From the NCBI GenBank assembly GCA_046498385.1, contig JAWOAU010000011.1:1-64000 (forward strand): 64,000 bases of DNA, in the 5' to 3' direction. Of the stretch, positions 26,982 through 35,131 are shown in pieces. Under the pieces are notes generated by a model. The model saw nothing but the letters and a program-made list of their open reading frames with translations, ran no database searches and was not told the DNA's origin. Made by a program: the position numbers and the translations under genes. This DNA is from Halarchaeoplasma sp046498385. Its GTDB lineage: Archaea > Thermoplasmatota > Thermoplasmata > Halarchaeoplasmatales > Halarchaeoplasmataceae. How positions within the stretch are numbered: the stretch's first letter is position 1; the number at the start of each line of letters is the position of its first letter.

Positions 26982-27883
26982 GCATAAGAAGGAGCAGAAA
27001 TTGGTTTTCTCCGGACTATTTGAATCAGCGCCGGGAAAAGGAGTCCGTGTACGGCCTTCATCCACTGGACGATTACCTTAAAAAAGAACGTATACCCCAT
27101 ATCTGGTGTCCGGGATGCGGGCTTGGAGTAGTCTTGAGTGCTTATCTAAGGGCCTTAAAGGATTCTGGCATACCAAAGGAAAAGGCTGCGGTTGTATCGG
27201 GCATAGGTTGTACCGGTAGGGCGGCGGGGTACGTTAATATGGACTCGTTCCACATGACCCATGGTCGTGCCATACCCTTCGCCACGGGATTAAAGATAGG
27301 CAACCCAGATGTGGTAACCACCGTGTTCAGCGGCGACGGAGACCTTTTCGCCATCGGCGGCAATCACTTCATACATGCCGCCAGACGAAACGTTGATTTC
27401 AACGTGATCTGTGTGAACAACTTCAACTACGGGATGACCGGCGGTCAGGCCGCCCCGACCACGCCTATGGATGCAAAGACTTCCACCACCCCTTACGGCG
27501 GTTTCGAACACCCGTTCAATCTGCCGTCTGTAGCCGCCGGCTCAGGGGCGGTATACGTGGCTAGGTGGACCACCTATCATGTTGAACAGCTTACGAAGGG
27601 GATAGAGGAGGCACTCAACAAGGAAGGTTTCTGTTTCATTGAAGTCCTATCTCCTTGTCCCACCGGCTATGGTCAAAAGGCAGGTCAGGAGACCGGTAGG
27701 GATACCATGAAGTATTACAAGGAGAACAGCAGGGTCGAACACGGAGCGGACACTAAGGACGTCTCTCTCCGCAGGGATAAAGAGATAATCGTGGGAAAGT
27801 TCGTTGATAGGAGTGCCCCTACCTTCCAGCAAAAACGTGGCGAAGTATTTCAGAAGGCAAGAGACGACTTGGGGGTAAAATGA
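26978..27883 (+). CDS. korB: 2-oxoacid:ferredoxin oxidoreductase beta subunit (KorB-like)
   Basis: 301 residues, the thiamine-diphosphate-binding subunit. It shows WCPGCGLGVVL (~46-56), SGIGCTGRA, HGRAIPFATGLK and the ThDP/Mg motif GDGDLFAIGGNHFIHA followed by NNFNYGMTGGQ. The ATG overlaps the stop of the alpha gene by four nt and has a GGAGGAGGGAG RBS, so expression is probably coupled. A 45-residue N-terminal stretch before the first motif is longer than in the paralog at 61.2 kb. Confidence 0.92.
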   Translation: MSIRRSRNWFSPDYLNQRREKESVYGLHPLDDYLKKERIPHIWCPGCGLGVVLSAYLRALKDSGIPKEKAAVVSGIGCTGRAAGYVNMDSFHMTHGRAIPFATGLKIGNPDVVTTVFSGDGDLFAIGGNHFIHAARRNVDFNVICVNNFNYGMTGGQAAPTTPMDAKTSTTPYGGFEHPFNLPSVAAGSGAVYVARWTTYHVEQLTKGIEEALNKEGFCFIEVLSPCPTGYGQKAGQETGRDTMKYYKENSRVEHGADTKDVSLRRDKEIIVGKFVDRSAPTFQQKRGEVFQKARDDLGVK

Positions 27884-28410
27884 TGAGAACAGAACTGCGT
27901 TTCGCCGGCTTCGGAGGTCAAGGAGTGATAATGATGGGGCATATAATGGGAAAGGCCGCAGTTATCGACGGTAAGAACGTTACATTGACCCAGAGCTACG
28001 GTCCTGAAGCAAGAGGCGGTGCATGCAGCGTTGATGTGATAGTTAGCGACGGTGAGATATACTATCCCCATGTAAGGGAGCCGGATGTTCTTGTTATAAT
28101 GTCCCAATCCGCCCTAAAATCCTACGCATCAAATGTTAAAAAAGATGGGATACTGCTGGTCGATAACGGTCTTGTGGAATGTTCGAAGATCGACATGGAA
28201 GTCAAAGGGCTCCCGGCGACCGAGTTTGCCAAGGATGAACTGAATACGAGAATAGTTTCCAATATAGTGATGCTTGGTTTTCTAGTAGGTGTGACTGAAT
28301 TGGTGGACGTTTCGTCCATGAAAGAAGCCATCCGCAGCCTGGTACCGGGTGGGACCGAGGATAAGAACATCGATGCCTTTGAAATCGGGTACCAAGAAGG
28401 AAAAAAATGA
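27880..28410 (+). CDS. korC: 2-oxoacid:ferredoxin oxidoreductase gamma subunit (KorC-like)
   Basis: 176 residues with the family N-terminus RFAGFGGQGVIMMGHI (~7-22) and SYGPEARGGACSVDVI (~46-61), which form the domain that binds CoA and completes the alpha2-beta2-gamma2 enzyme. The start overlaps the beta gene by four nt. Last gene of the first D-A-B-C operon; the PRPP synthase gene follows 54 nt later behind its own TATA-like box. Confidence 0.92.
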   Translation: MMRTELRFAGFGGQGVIMMGHIMGKAAVIDGKNVTLTQSYGPEARGGACSVDVIVSDGEIYYPHVREPDVLVIMSQSALKSYASNVKKDGILLVDNGLVECSKIDMEVKGLPATEFAKDELNTRIVSNIVMLGFLVGVTELVDVSSMKEAIRSLVPGGTEDKNIDAFEIGYQEGKK

Positions 28411-28464
28411 TCCCATGGTCAAAAACGATATATTAATCGATACCTATGAGGGTGCTGATTTACC

Positions 28465-29310
28465 ATGTTGATAAAAGGACCGGGTTCGCCGGGTTTATGT
28501 GAACGGTTGGAAGTTTCTGAGAGTGTTGAAGTTAAAAGCAAGGTGTTCCCCGACGGAGAGATATACGTTCGGTTAGAGGGGGACGTTACCGGTGAAGACT
28601 GCGTACTGGTGCAGACAACCTATCCCAACAAACACCTTATTGAAATGCTGTTTATACTGGATGCACTGGTGGAAAACCAAGCCTCGTCGGTTACAACGGT
28701 GATACCTTACTACAGCTATTCCAGGCAGGACAAGGCGTTCAAGGAAGGTGAATGCGTAAGCTCTCGTGCCATTGCAAGGATTATATCAACCTGTGCCGAT
28801 GAATTTTACAGTATCGACCTTCATTCTAAAAGTATAGTCAATTTTTTCAACGTACCGGCTGAAAATCTAGAGGCAATGGGCCTCTTGGCAGAACATTCGC
28901 TCAAGTACGAGCCGGACATGCTCCTTTCTCCGGACGAAGGGGGTAGAGGGCGTGTTATGCTCGCTTCCGAAAGGGTAGGCGTACCCTGGGACTATCTTAA
29001 AAAGACCAGGATCGATGATTCCACCGTTGAGATCAAACCCAAAAACCTGGGAGTAGAGGGCAAGACAGTGGTCATTTTAGACGACATAATCTCCACCGGC
29101 GGTACCATGATGGAGGCAGCAAAACAACTGTACGATAAGGGAGCCGAAGAGGTACATGCAGGGTGCACCCACGGACTGTTCGTTGAAGGTTCCGACAAAA
29201 AGCTGAAAAAATACTTTGAATCCGTATTTTGCACGGATACAATCGAGGGAAAGAACAGCGATGTAACAGTAGCACCGCTGATCAAAGAAAAGGTATTCCA
29301 TAGGCTTTAG
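28465..29310 (+). CDS. prs: Ribose-phosphate diphosphokinase (PRPP synthase)
   Basis: 281 residues, the archaeal length. The conserved blocks are FPDGEIYVRLEGDV (~29-42), the ATP loop YYSYSRQDKAFKEGE, the pyrophosphate loop SPDEGGRGR (~153-161) and the ribose-5-phosphate loop VVILDDIISTGGTM (~196-209). It makes 5-phosphoribosyl diphosphate from ATP and ribose 5-phosphate for nucleotide, histidine and related pathways. GAGGGTG precedes the ATG, and a TATA-like GATATATTAATC lies ~35 nt upstream, so it is probably transcribed independently of kor. Confidence 0.95.
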   Translation: MLIKGPGSPGLCERLEVSESVEVKSKVFPDGEIYVRLEGDVTGEDCVLVQTTYPNKHLIEMLFILDALVENQASSVTTVIPYYSYSRQDKAFKEGECVSSRAIARIISTCADEFYSIDLHSKSIVNFFNVPAENLEAMGLLAEHSLKYEPDMLLSPDEGGRGRVMLASERVGVPWDYLKKTRIDDSTVEIKPKNLGVEGKTVVILDDIISTGGTMMEAAKQLYDKGAEEVHAGCTHGLFVEGSDKKLKKYFESVFCTDTIEGKNSDVTVAPLIKEKVFHRL

Positions 29311-29371
29311 TTCGAAGACTGTGCGAAATTCCTTTTATAATACCTTTACACTTAGAACAACATAAGAAGAC

Positions 29372-29417
29372 ATGACGATAAACCTCCTCAACCCTTTTTA
29401 AGAGGGTTTTCGAGGAG
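29372..29417 (+). promoter_or_regulatory. Leader micro-ORF interleaved with a hairpin
   Basis: An ATG at 29372 opens nine codons (MTINLLNPF) ending in TAA at 29399-29401. The same bases form a hairpin. Its upper stem is AACCCT/AGGGTT (29390-29395 with 29403-29408). Below a 3-nt bulge, its lower stem is CTCCTC/GAGGAG (29384-29389 with 29412-29417). The leader stop lies in the loop. The structure ends ~19 nt before the chosen ATG of the next gene and may modulate its translation, or may be a terminator for prs. Confidence 0.4.
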
Positions 29418-29435
29418 ATCTCTAGGTGTATGTGG

Positions 29436-30341
29436 ATGACGGTTAAGAAAAGTATCTGGGTCGCCGCAGCGGCATTCATCGTATTAGCAGCATTAGCACC
29501 TATTGCACATGCTCAGCACTCACTTCCGGGTGAATTGGGGGTGGACATAGATACCGAAGAAAACCCCATCATCTCATTATCATCGGAAAAAGACGTTTTC
29601 CTTTTCTCGGTAGAGTATGTTGCACTACAATTTCGGCCCGAAGAGGGCGGCTTGGAGGACGTGTCATTGGATACGGATTGGGAGGTATCGACGAGCTCCT
29701 TTACTCACCACGAATTCCCCCACATCTACGTGACCATGAAAACGTCTTTACCACTCCAGGACCAGGAGATAGGACTCAACTTCCGTTTTAACATACTTTC
29801 CGTAAAAGATACTTCTGAGATATCATTTAACTTTGAGATAGATAGATTAGACGGGGAGATATTAGGTGATTTCTTTGTGGTACAGACCATCAATGCTAAC
29901 GGTGAGATAATGCACAGCCCGGGATATTTGATACCCGGACAAGACCCCATCATGTATTACGAGTTCGACCTGGTTGAAAATAGGAAAGGTTACTACAGTT
30001 GGAGTACCATAGCTAATGTAGATGGAGGTACGCAAGATACCAAGGTTGAAACACCTTTACCGGATGAACACACCTTGTTTTTAGGTATTTCATACGATGA
30101 CCCCGAAGCGGATAGAGTTTACATCTCATCGATCGAGCTGGAAAAGTCCATGGTGAGCGGTGCCCTGGTGCCGGTACCGGAATCGTACAGCCGCCTGCCG
30201 TCTTTTGTGATTGGGATGCTCGTGGCAGGTGGCTTCGTGATAGGTTTCCTTTTCCAGGAGAGGACACGCTTTTACAAAAAAGAAGATTCTACAAGCATAG
30301 TTCGATTAGAAGATTCTCCTTATTACCGTGGTAAAGAATAA
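29436..30341 (+). CDS. Exported protein of unknown function with C-terminal membrane anchor
   Basis: 301 residues; I do not recognise the family. An N-terminal signal peptide ends near AHAQ (KKSIWVAAAAFIVLAALAP). A mostly beta-strand, acidic extracellular domain of ~220 residues follows. One membrane helix (LPSFVIGMLVAGGFVIGFLF) lies near residue 270, with a short charged cytoplasmic tail. This topology fits a membrane-anchored surface protein. ATG 29430 is possible, but 29436 is 7 nt after AGGTG. The 3' end overlaps the convergent hypB by 19 nt. The upstream leader/hairpin is described separately. Confidence 0.65.
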   Translation: MTVKKSIWVAAAAFIVLAALAPIAHAQHSLPGELGVDIDTEENPIISLSSEKDVFLFSVEYVALQFRPEEGGLEDVSLDTDWEVSTSSFTHHEFPHIYVTMKTSLPLQDQEIGLNFRFNILSVKDTSEISFNFEIDRLDGEILGDFFVVQTINANGEIMHSPGYLIPGQDPIMYYEFDLVENRKGYYSWSTIANVDGGTQDTKVETPLPDEHTLFLGISYDDPEADRVYISSIELEKSMVSGALVPVPESYSRLPSFVIGMLVAGGFVIGFLFQERTRFYKKEDSTSIVRLEDSPYYRGKE

Positions 30342-30985
30342 GGAAGTTCAAGCAGATCCGCAAGTTCGGTTAAACCCTTCCCCTTTCTGGCATTGGCTTC
30401 TATTAACGTTCCGTTGGGATTTATCTTTTTGTGATCGCTCCTGATTATGTCAAGGTCAACTTCCATCACATCCACAAGGTCCACTTTGTTCAACACCGTG
30501 ATATCTGCCTGGGAAAATATCAGAGGATGCTTACGCACCATATCGTCGCCTTCTGTGACAGATATGACAACTATGTCGCCTTCCGTACCAAGGGGGAAAT
30601 CTACGGGACATATTAGATTACCCACGTTCTCTATGAATAGGTAATCTATATCCTCCAGAGGTATATCTTCCAAAGCATGATTGACCAGGTGTGCGTCCAG
30701 ATGACAGTCCTTTCCGGTGTTGATGGATATTGAACGTATCCCATGTGATTCAAAACGCATATGGTCGTCTTCACCTGTTAGGTCGCCAGCGATGGCCCCT
30801 ATGTTTTTGTCTTTCATCCCTTTGTAAAGTGATTCTATCAGCGTAGTTTTACCAGATCCTATGGCTCCTAGTACGTTGAATGCTCTGATATTGTGTTCCT
30901 TAAATGCATGTTCGTTCAGATGAGCTATGCGTTGATTTTCTTCCAGTATGTTCTTCTCCATACTAACATCACAGATTTTGTGCAT
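30323..30985 (-). CDS. hypB: Hydrogenase nickel-incorporation GTPase HypB
   Basis: 220 residues. The P-loop is GAIGSGKTT (~40-48), the switch region AGDLTGEDDH, the metal-binding GKDCHLDAHLV (~91-101), ENVGNLICP and the base motif NKVDL. HypB delivers nickel, with HypA, to NiFe-hydrogenase precursors. The bacterial-type His-rich N-terminal stretch is absent, as in other archaeal forms. The ATG at 30985 is ~27 nt after a TATA-like CTTTATAAAAC, so it is probably leaderless. hypF is 8 kb away; no hydrogenase structural gene is in the window. Confidence 0.95.
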   Translation of the reverse strand: MHKICDVSMEKNILEENQRIAHLNEHAFKEHNIRAFNVLGAIGSGKTTLIESLYKGMKDKNIGAIAGDLTGEDDHMRFESHGIRSISINTGKDCHLDAHLVNHALEDIPLEDIDYLFIENVGNLICPVDFPLGTEGDIVVISVTEGDDMVRKHPLIFSQADITVLNKVDLVDVMEVDLDIIRSDHKKINPNGTLIEANARKGKGLTELADLLELPYSLPR

Positions 30986-31006
30986 CGTAGAATCTCATTC
31001 CATGGT

Positions 31007-31017
31007 GTTTTATAAAG
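31007..31017 (-). promoter_or_regulatory. TATA-like box for hypB
   Basis: Minus-strand CTTTATAAAAC is centred ~27 nt ahead of the hypB ATG at 30985. It overlaps the 3' end of the upstream helicase gene, which suggests separate transcription of hypB. Confidence 0.45.
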
Positions 31018-32920
31018 TTTGTTCAACTTTTCTATGGAAGAATTCACGTATATCTTGTCCCGGGTCCTCAGTAGGTTTCAATCCCGGTAGATATTCCTTA
31101 AAATGGACCGCCCTATCGTCCATGATCAAGACCACACCCAGGTCCTTCTCGCTACGCACGACCCGTCCCGAGGACTGGAGTATTTTACGTACCGCCGGCG
31201 CCTTAACGGTGTACTCCCACCCTTTGCCGAATTTTATATCGTAGTAGTGCTGCAGTCCCTTCTGTCTGGCAGTTGGTTTCGGATAGGGTATGCCCACTAT
31301 GATCGCCACCTCTAACTCCTTTCCCGGAAAGTCCATCCCCTCGCTTATCCGCCCTCCGATTACGGAAAATAGCGTACCCCCGTTTCTCTTGAACCGGTCT
31401 ACCAGGGCCATCAACTCGGGCTGGCTCATGTCCTGCTCCTCCACAAAAGTGTTGTTCTGGCAAAAGGAGATGCACACTTCACTCATCAGCTTGTAACTGG
31501 GAAAAAAGACCACGGTGTTGCGCCGTATGCCGTTTAGGACCCCTTTTAGAACGCCCCTTATCTTCTCCACCATGGTACCGTCTCGCGCGATATACTGGTA
31601 TTTGGTGGTGATTTCCTCTAAATAGTACACCGCCTTGTTCTCCGGTGGAAAGGGAGGGGGGTAGATACGGGTAACGGTGTCAAAGGGCAGTCCCAGGGAG
31701 TCCCGGTATTCGTTCAGGGGTTCAAGGGTACCGGACATGTGTATGCTGGTGTGGCAGTGGTTTAAGCACTCGGTTACGTGGCTTGGGTCCAAGCAGTAGC
31801 CTTCGATGGCGGGATTACTCCCTCCTTTTACCAGCTTTATGTAATGACTTCTCTCCATATTTATCCAGAACTGCAAAAAATTTGCCATGGAGTTCATGTG
31901 AGAGCGTGGCAATTTTTTATCATCCCTCTTTTCCTGCTGTACCAGTTCCCCCTGGAGTTTCAGGTCGAAAACGATATCTTTTATGTCGTTAGTGTTTACC
32001 TTCAAAGAGTGCATGAGCTCGGTTTTCAGCTCGTCCGGTGGTACCAATCCGTCTTCGTCTGTTACATACTCCCGCACCATTTCATCTATTATCCTAGAAA
32101 GTGTCCGACCGAGTTGGGTCACGGGAATATCCGGTCCTACCTTAGGGTCTTTTCTCTCAACGCCCTCAGAGACGGTCCTTTCGATGCTTATCTGACTCAT
32201 ATCTCCGGACGCAAGTTCACGGGCGTAGTCCGGTAGGTTATGGGCTTCGTCGACCACCACTATCAGATCATCTATCTCAACACCCATCCACTCCAGCAGC
32301 CGCCGGCGTATGAAGGGAACAAAAAAGTAAACGTAGGGTGCGGTCACAAGGACCGCACTGTTGACCAGCAGCTTTGATGCCTCGTAGGGACAAACGCACA
32401 GTTCGGTGCATTTTTCCATGAGTTCACCGTTGGTCGGCATGCTGTCCTCGGCCCACCTTCTCAGCTCGTCGAAGGGCGAAGTGAGCAGACCGGCATAGTA
32501 GGGGCAGCTGAATTTTTCTTTCCCCTCGCTTACCTGCTGTCTTACCTCTTTTTTTCTGTCTCCACAGTATTTTGAAAGCTCTTCGGCACTGCCCTGGGAC
32601 AGATCCTCGTCGTTCAAGGCCAATATACATGTGTTGTTCCTGCCCTGGAGACCTGTGCCAAAAGATCCACCGGTTCGCCTTAGCTCGAGTATCACCTGTT
32701 TTTGCTGGGAGTTGGTCCGGGTAAGGTAAAGGATCCGTTTTCCATTTTTTTTAGCGTATTCTAAGGTGGGTGCCAAGGTACATATGGTTTTTCCCGAACC
32801 CGTCGAGGCCTGGAATACCAGAGGTATCTTATTTTTAACACTGGACCGTATGTCGTCCATGATATCTTCCTGATTTTTCCTGGGCCTATATGGGAAAAGG
32901 GGATTATCGGATAGAGCCAT
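31010..32920 (-). CDS. XPD/Rad3/DinG-family ATP-dependent DNA helicase
   Basis: 636 residues. Walker A is QASTGSGKT (~37-45), Walker B/DEAH is VVVDEAHN (~225), and late motifs include SVIGGRISEGMDFPG and the QSSGRVVRSEKD box near the C-terminus. Four cysteines between motifs I and II (KYCGDR, KFSCPYY, CTELCVCPYE) match the [4Fe-4S] ligands of XPD, so this is likely a 5'-3' superfamily 2 helicase for repair. The frame extends to 33076, but the family start MALSDNPLFPYRPRKNQ at 32920 is backed by a TATA-like box ~34 nt upstream, and the longer form would run into the divergent cysteine synthase gene. Confidence 0.9.
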   Translation of the reverse strand: MALSDNPLFPYRPRKNQEDIMDDIRSSVKNKIPLVFQASTGSGKTICTLAPTLEYAKKNGKRILYLTRTNSQQKQVILELRRTGGSFGTGLQGRNNTCILALNDEDLSQGSAEELSKYCGDRKKEVRQQVSEGKEKFSCPYYAGLLTSPFDELRRWAEDSMPTNGELMEKCTELCVCPYEASKLLVNSAVLVTAPYVYFFVPFIRRRLLEWMGVEIDDLIVVVDEAHNLPDYARELASGDMSQISIERTVSEGVERKDPKVGPDIPVTQLGRTLSRIIDEMVREYVTDEDGLVPPDELKTELMHSLKVNTNDIKDIVFDLKLQGELVQQEKRDDKKLPRSHMNSMANFLQFWINMERSHYIKLVKGGSNPAIEGYCLDPSHVTECLNHCHTSIHMSGTLEPLNEYRDSLGLPFDTVTRIYPPPFPPENKAVYYLEEITTKYQYIARDGTMVEKIRGVLKGVLNGIRRNTVVFFPSYKLMSEVCISFCQNNTFVEEQDMSQPELMALVDRFKRNGGTLFSVIGGRISEGMDFPGKELEVAIIVGIPYPKPTARQKGLQHYYDIKFGKGWEYTVKAPAVRKILQSSGRVVRSEKDLGVVLIMDDRAVHFKEYLPGLKPTEDPGQDIREFFHRKVEQTL

Positions 32921-33029
32921 CTTTTTCAGGTGCTCATGGACCTTGGACTTAAATAAGTTCCCTAGAGGGGTACGCGAAAGTGAGGCGTAAAAACCTAATA
33001 ACAGCGTGTTAGTAAAGGCTAGAATACAC

Positions 33030-34040
33030 ATGTACGGAAAAAAAGTAGGCTCCGCACTAGAGCTTATCGGGGACACACCTTTAGTCAGGATAAACAGGTT
33101 GAACCCTCACGACAACGTCGAGATATATGCGAAGCTGGAGAAGTTGAACCCCATGGGCTCGGTGAAGGACAGGATCGCATACTACATGATAGACCACGCC
33201 GAGAAGATGGGTGAGATAGACCCGGATACAGTGATCGTAGAAGCAACCAGCGGAAATACCGGCCTGGGTCTGGCTATGGTCTGTGGAATCAAGGGCTACC
33301 ATCTTCATCTAACGATGTCGAGGGGTGTAAGCATAGAGAGGGTGCGCATGCTCACCGCCCTGGGTGCGGAGATTGAGTTCACCCCTGAGCAGGAAGGTAC
33401 CGACGGTGCCATAAATAGGGCGGTGGAACTTTCCCAGGATGAGGGGTACTGGAGACCCAACCAGTTCGACAATCCCGTGAATTCACTGGCCCATTATGAG
33501 ACGACCGGCAGGGAGATAGTCGAGGCCGTAGGTGACGAGATGACCCACTTTGTGGCGGGCATGGGGACCACTGGGACCCTCATGGGGGTTTCAAAGAGGT
33601 TGAAGGAACACGACCAGTCCATCAAGGTTATAGGCGTTGAACCCAATCCCAACTACTGCATACAGGGTCTGAAGAACATGACGGAGGATATCGTTCCGGG
33701 GATCTACGATAAAGAATGGCTGGATGAGATAAGGAACGTTGAGGATGACGATGCCTTTGAGACCGCTAGGAAACTTTCGGTGAAAGAGGGACTCTTCGTT
33801 GGCATGAGTTCCGGTGCGGCCATGTACGTCTGTCTAGAGATGGCTTCCGAACTCGATGGCGGCACGATAGTTACCCTGTTCCCCGATGGCGGTGAAAAGT
33901 ACTTCAGCACACCCCTGTTCGATGCCGGCGAGTGTTTGAGATGTGTGAAAGAACATGGTGGATTGGATTCTCACCCACCTGCGAATCTGACTCAATATCT
34001 AGACGAGATAAACGAATTGATAAAAAAGAGTTCCCTATGA
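33030..34040 (+). CDS. Cysteine synthase (CysK/CysM-type PLP enzyme)
   Basis: 336 residues from ATG 33030. The PLP lysine lies in NPMGSVKDR, phosphate is held by TSGNTGLGLA and by GMGTTGTLMG, and SSGAAM closes the site. The fold-type II family replaces O-acetylserine or O-phosphoserine with sulfide to make cysteine. Which donor is used cannot be read from the sequence. An unusual ~40-residue tail holds CLRC. A GTG at 33006 is an alternative start. Its promoter region is shared with the helicase gene: the near-palindromic CTTAAATAAG at ~32950 may serve both. Followed after 11 nt by an OsmC-like gene, so sulfur/redox functions cluster here. Confidence 0.9.
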   Translation: MYGKKVGSALELIGDTPLVRINRLNPHDNVEIYAKLEKLNPMGSVKDRIAYYMIDHAEKMGEIDPDTVIVEATSGNTGLGLAMVCGIKGYHLHLTMSRGVSIERVRMLTALGAEIEFTPEQEGTDGAINRAVELSQDEGYWRPNQFDNPVNSLAHYETTGREIVEAVGDEMTHFVAGMGTTGTLMGVSKRLKEHDQSIKVIGVEPNPNYCIQGLKNMTEDIVPGIYDKEWLDEIRNVEDDDAFETARKLSVKEGLFVGMSSGAAMYVCLEMASELDGGTIVTLFPDGGEKYFSTPLFDAGECLRCVKEHGGLDSHPPANLTQYLDEINELIKKSSL

Positions 34041-34051
34041 GGTGATAGAGA

Positions 34052-34477
34052 ATGGACGATGTAACCACTTTCGACATAGACATAAAGCATATAGAAAACA
34101 TGAAATTCGAGGTATCCTTCGACCATGAAGAGATGGGTACCCTGATAACCGACGAGACCCCGGATATCGGGGGTGAAAACGCCGGCCCTACCCCCGGGAG
34201 ACTGCTTGTGGCCTCCACTTTGAACTGTCTCATGGCCAGTTTACTGTTCTGCGTGAACAAGAAGAGGGTCGAGATGACGGATCTTCAAGGGGAGATAAGG
34301 GGGACCGTTGAAAGGGTCGAAGGCAGATGGAGGGTAACAAAAATGGATGCGGTGCTCAGGCCCGAGGTCGAGGATCCGGAAAAGATACAGAAGTGCATAG
34401 AAATATTCCAGAATTACTGCATAGTTACCGAGAGCGTTAGAAACGGTATCGACGTAGATGTGAAGGTAGAGATATGA
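34052..34477 (+). CDS. OsmC-family protein
   Basis: 141 residues. The pattern GPTPGRLLVASTLNCLMAS (~49-67) and the later NYCIVTESVRNG contain the paired cysteines typical of OsmC/Ohr-type peroxide- and thiol-handling proteins. The N-terminal strands match the fold that dimerises around the active cysteines. TGAGGTGATAG lies 10-15 nt before the ATG. It sits between cysteine synthase and uracil-DNA glycosylase and overlaps the latter by four nt, so the three form an operon with an oxidative-damage theme (inferred). Confidence 0.8.
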   Translation: MDDVTTFDIDIKHIENMKFEVSFDHEEMGTLITDETPDIGGENAGPTPGRLLVASTLNCLMASLLFCVNKKRVEMTDLQGEIRGTVERVEGRWRVTKMDAVLRPEVEDPEKIQKCIEIFQNYCIVTESVRNGIDVDVKVEI

Positions 34478-35010
34478 AATTAAAAGAAAGTATTTCCGAA
34501 TGTACCCGCTGCCGTCTCCACAAAACCAGAACCAATTCCGTACCAGGTGAAGGGCCATACGATGCCCAGGTAGTTTTTATCGGCGAGGGTCCTGGAAAAA
34601 AGGAGGACCAAGAAGGAAGGCCCTTCGTCGGGCGTGCCGGGGAACTTTTGAACGACCTCCTCTCCACGGCCGATTTATCGCGGGAAAAGGTGTTCATAAC
34701 CAATGTGGTAAAATGCCGGCCGCCGGGCAACCGTGATCCGCGAAAGGATGAGAAAGAGGCGTGCGAGGTGTATCTGATACAACAGTTGGATATGATAAAA
34801 CCAAAGGTTGTCTGTACCTTGGGCAACCATGCCACCGCCTATTTTCTAGGGAGTGCCGGCATAAGTAAAAAGCACGGCATGGTGTTCAAAAAAAACGGTC
34901 TTACCATAGTCCCCCTCTATCATCCCGCCGCGGCGTTATACAATCCCAATCTAAAGACGGCCATGGAAGAGGATTTTAGGTTTCTAGGATCGATGCTCAG
35001 ACGTAAGTAA
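34474..35010 (+). CDS. Type-4 (Fe-S) uracil-DNA glycosylase
   Basis: 178 residues. [4Fe-4S] ligands lie in CTRCRL (~10-15), KCRPPGNRDP (~85-94) and EACEVYL (~102). The family 4 active-site block is GEGPGKKEDQEGRPFVGRAG (~35-54), and the DNA-intercalating motif is HPAAAL (~150). The enzyme removes uracil from DNA to start base-excision repair. It overlaps the OsmC gene by four nt (ATGA). Confidence 0.95.
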   Translation: MKLKESISECTRCRLHKTRTNSVPGEGPYDAQVVFIGEGPGKKEDQEGRPFVGRAGELLNDLLSTADLSREKVFITNVVKCRPPGNRDPRKDEKEACEVYLIQQLDMIKPKVVCTLGNHATAYFLGSAGISKKHGMVFKKNGLTIVPLYHPAAALYNPNLKTAMEEDFRFLGSMLRRK

Positions 35011-35049
35011 ATTTTATTAATAGGCTGTACCTAGACGGTATCCCCATGG

Positions 35050-35124
35050 GGGCCCATGGCTTAGGTTGGTTATAGCGTCCGGCTGATAACCGGGAGGTCG
35101 AGAGTTCAAATCTCTCTGGGCCCA
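35050..35124 (+). tRNA. tRNA-Ile (anticodon GAU)
   Basis: The acceptor GGGCCCA/TGGGCCC has discriminator A. The anticodon stem TCCGG/CCGGG holds loop CTGATAA (anticodon GAT), and the T loop is TTCAAAT. No intron and no encoded CCA. A T6 run follows immediately. Confidence 0.95.
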
Positions 35125-35125
35125 C

Positions 35126-35131
35126 TTTTTT
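35126..35131 (+). terminator. Oligo-T terminator after tRNA-Ile
   Basis: TTTTTT begins two nt after the tRNA discriminator base, the usual form of archaeal termination. Its last base belongs to the stop codon of the convergent lipoprotein gene. Confidence 0.55.

Noticed and set aside
32921..33076. 52-residue N-terminal extension of the XPD-like helicase
   Set aside because: It crosses a TATA-like box and overlaps the divergent cysteine synthase; the family N-terminus starts at 32920.
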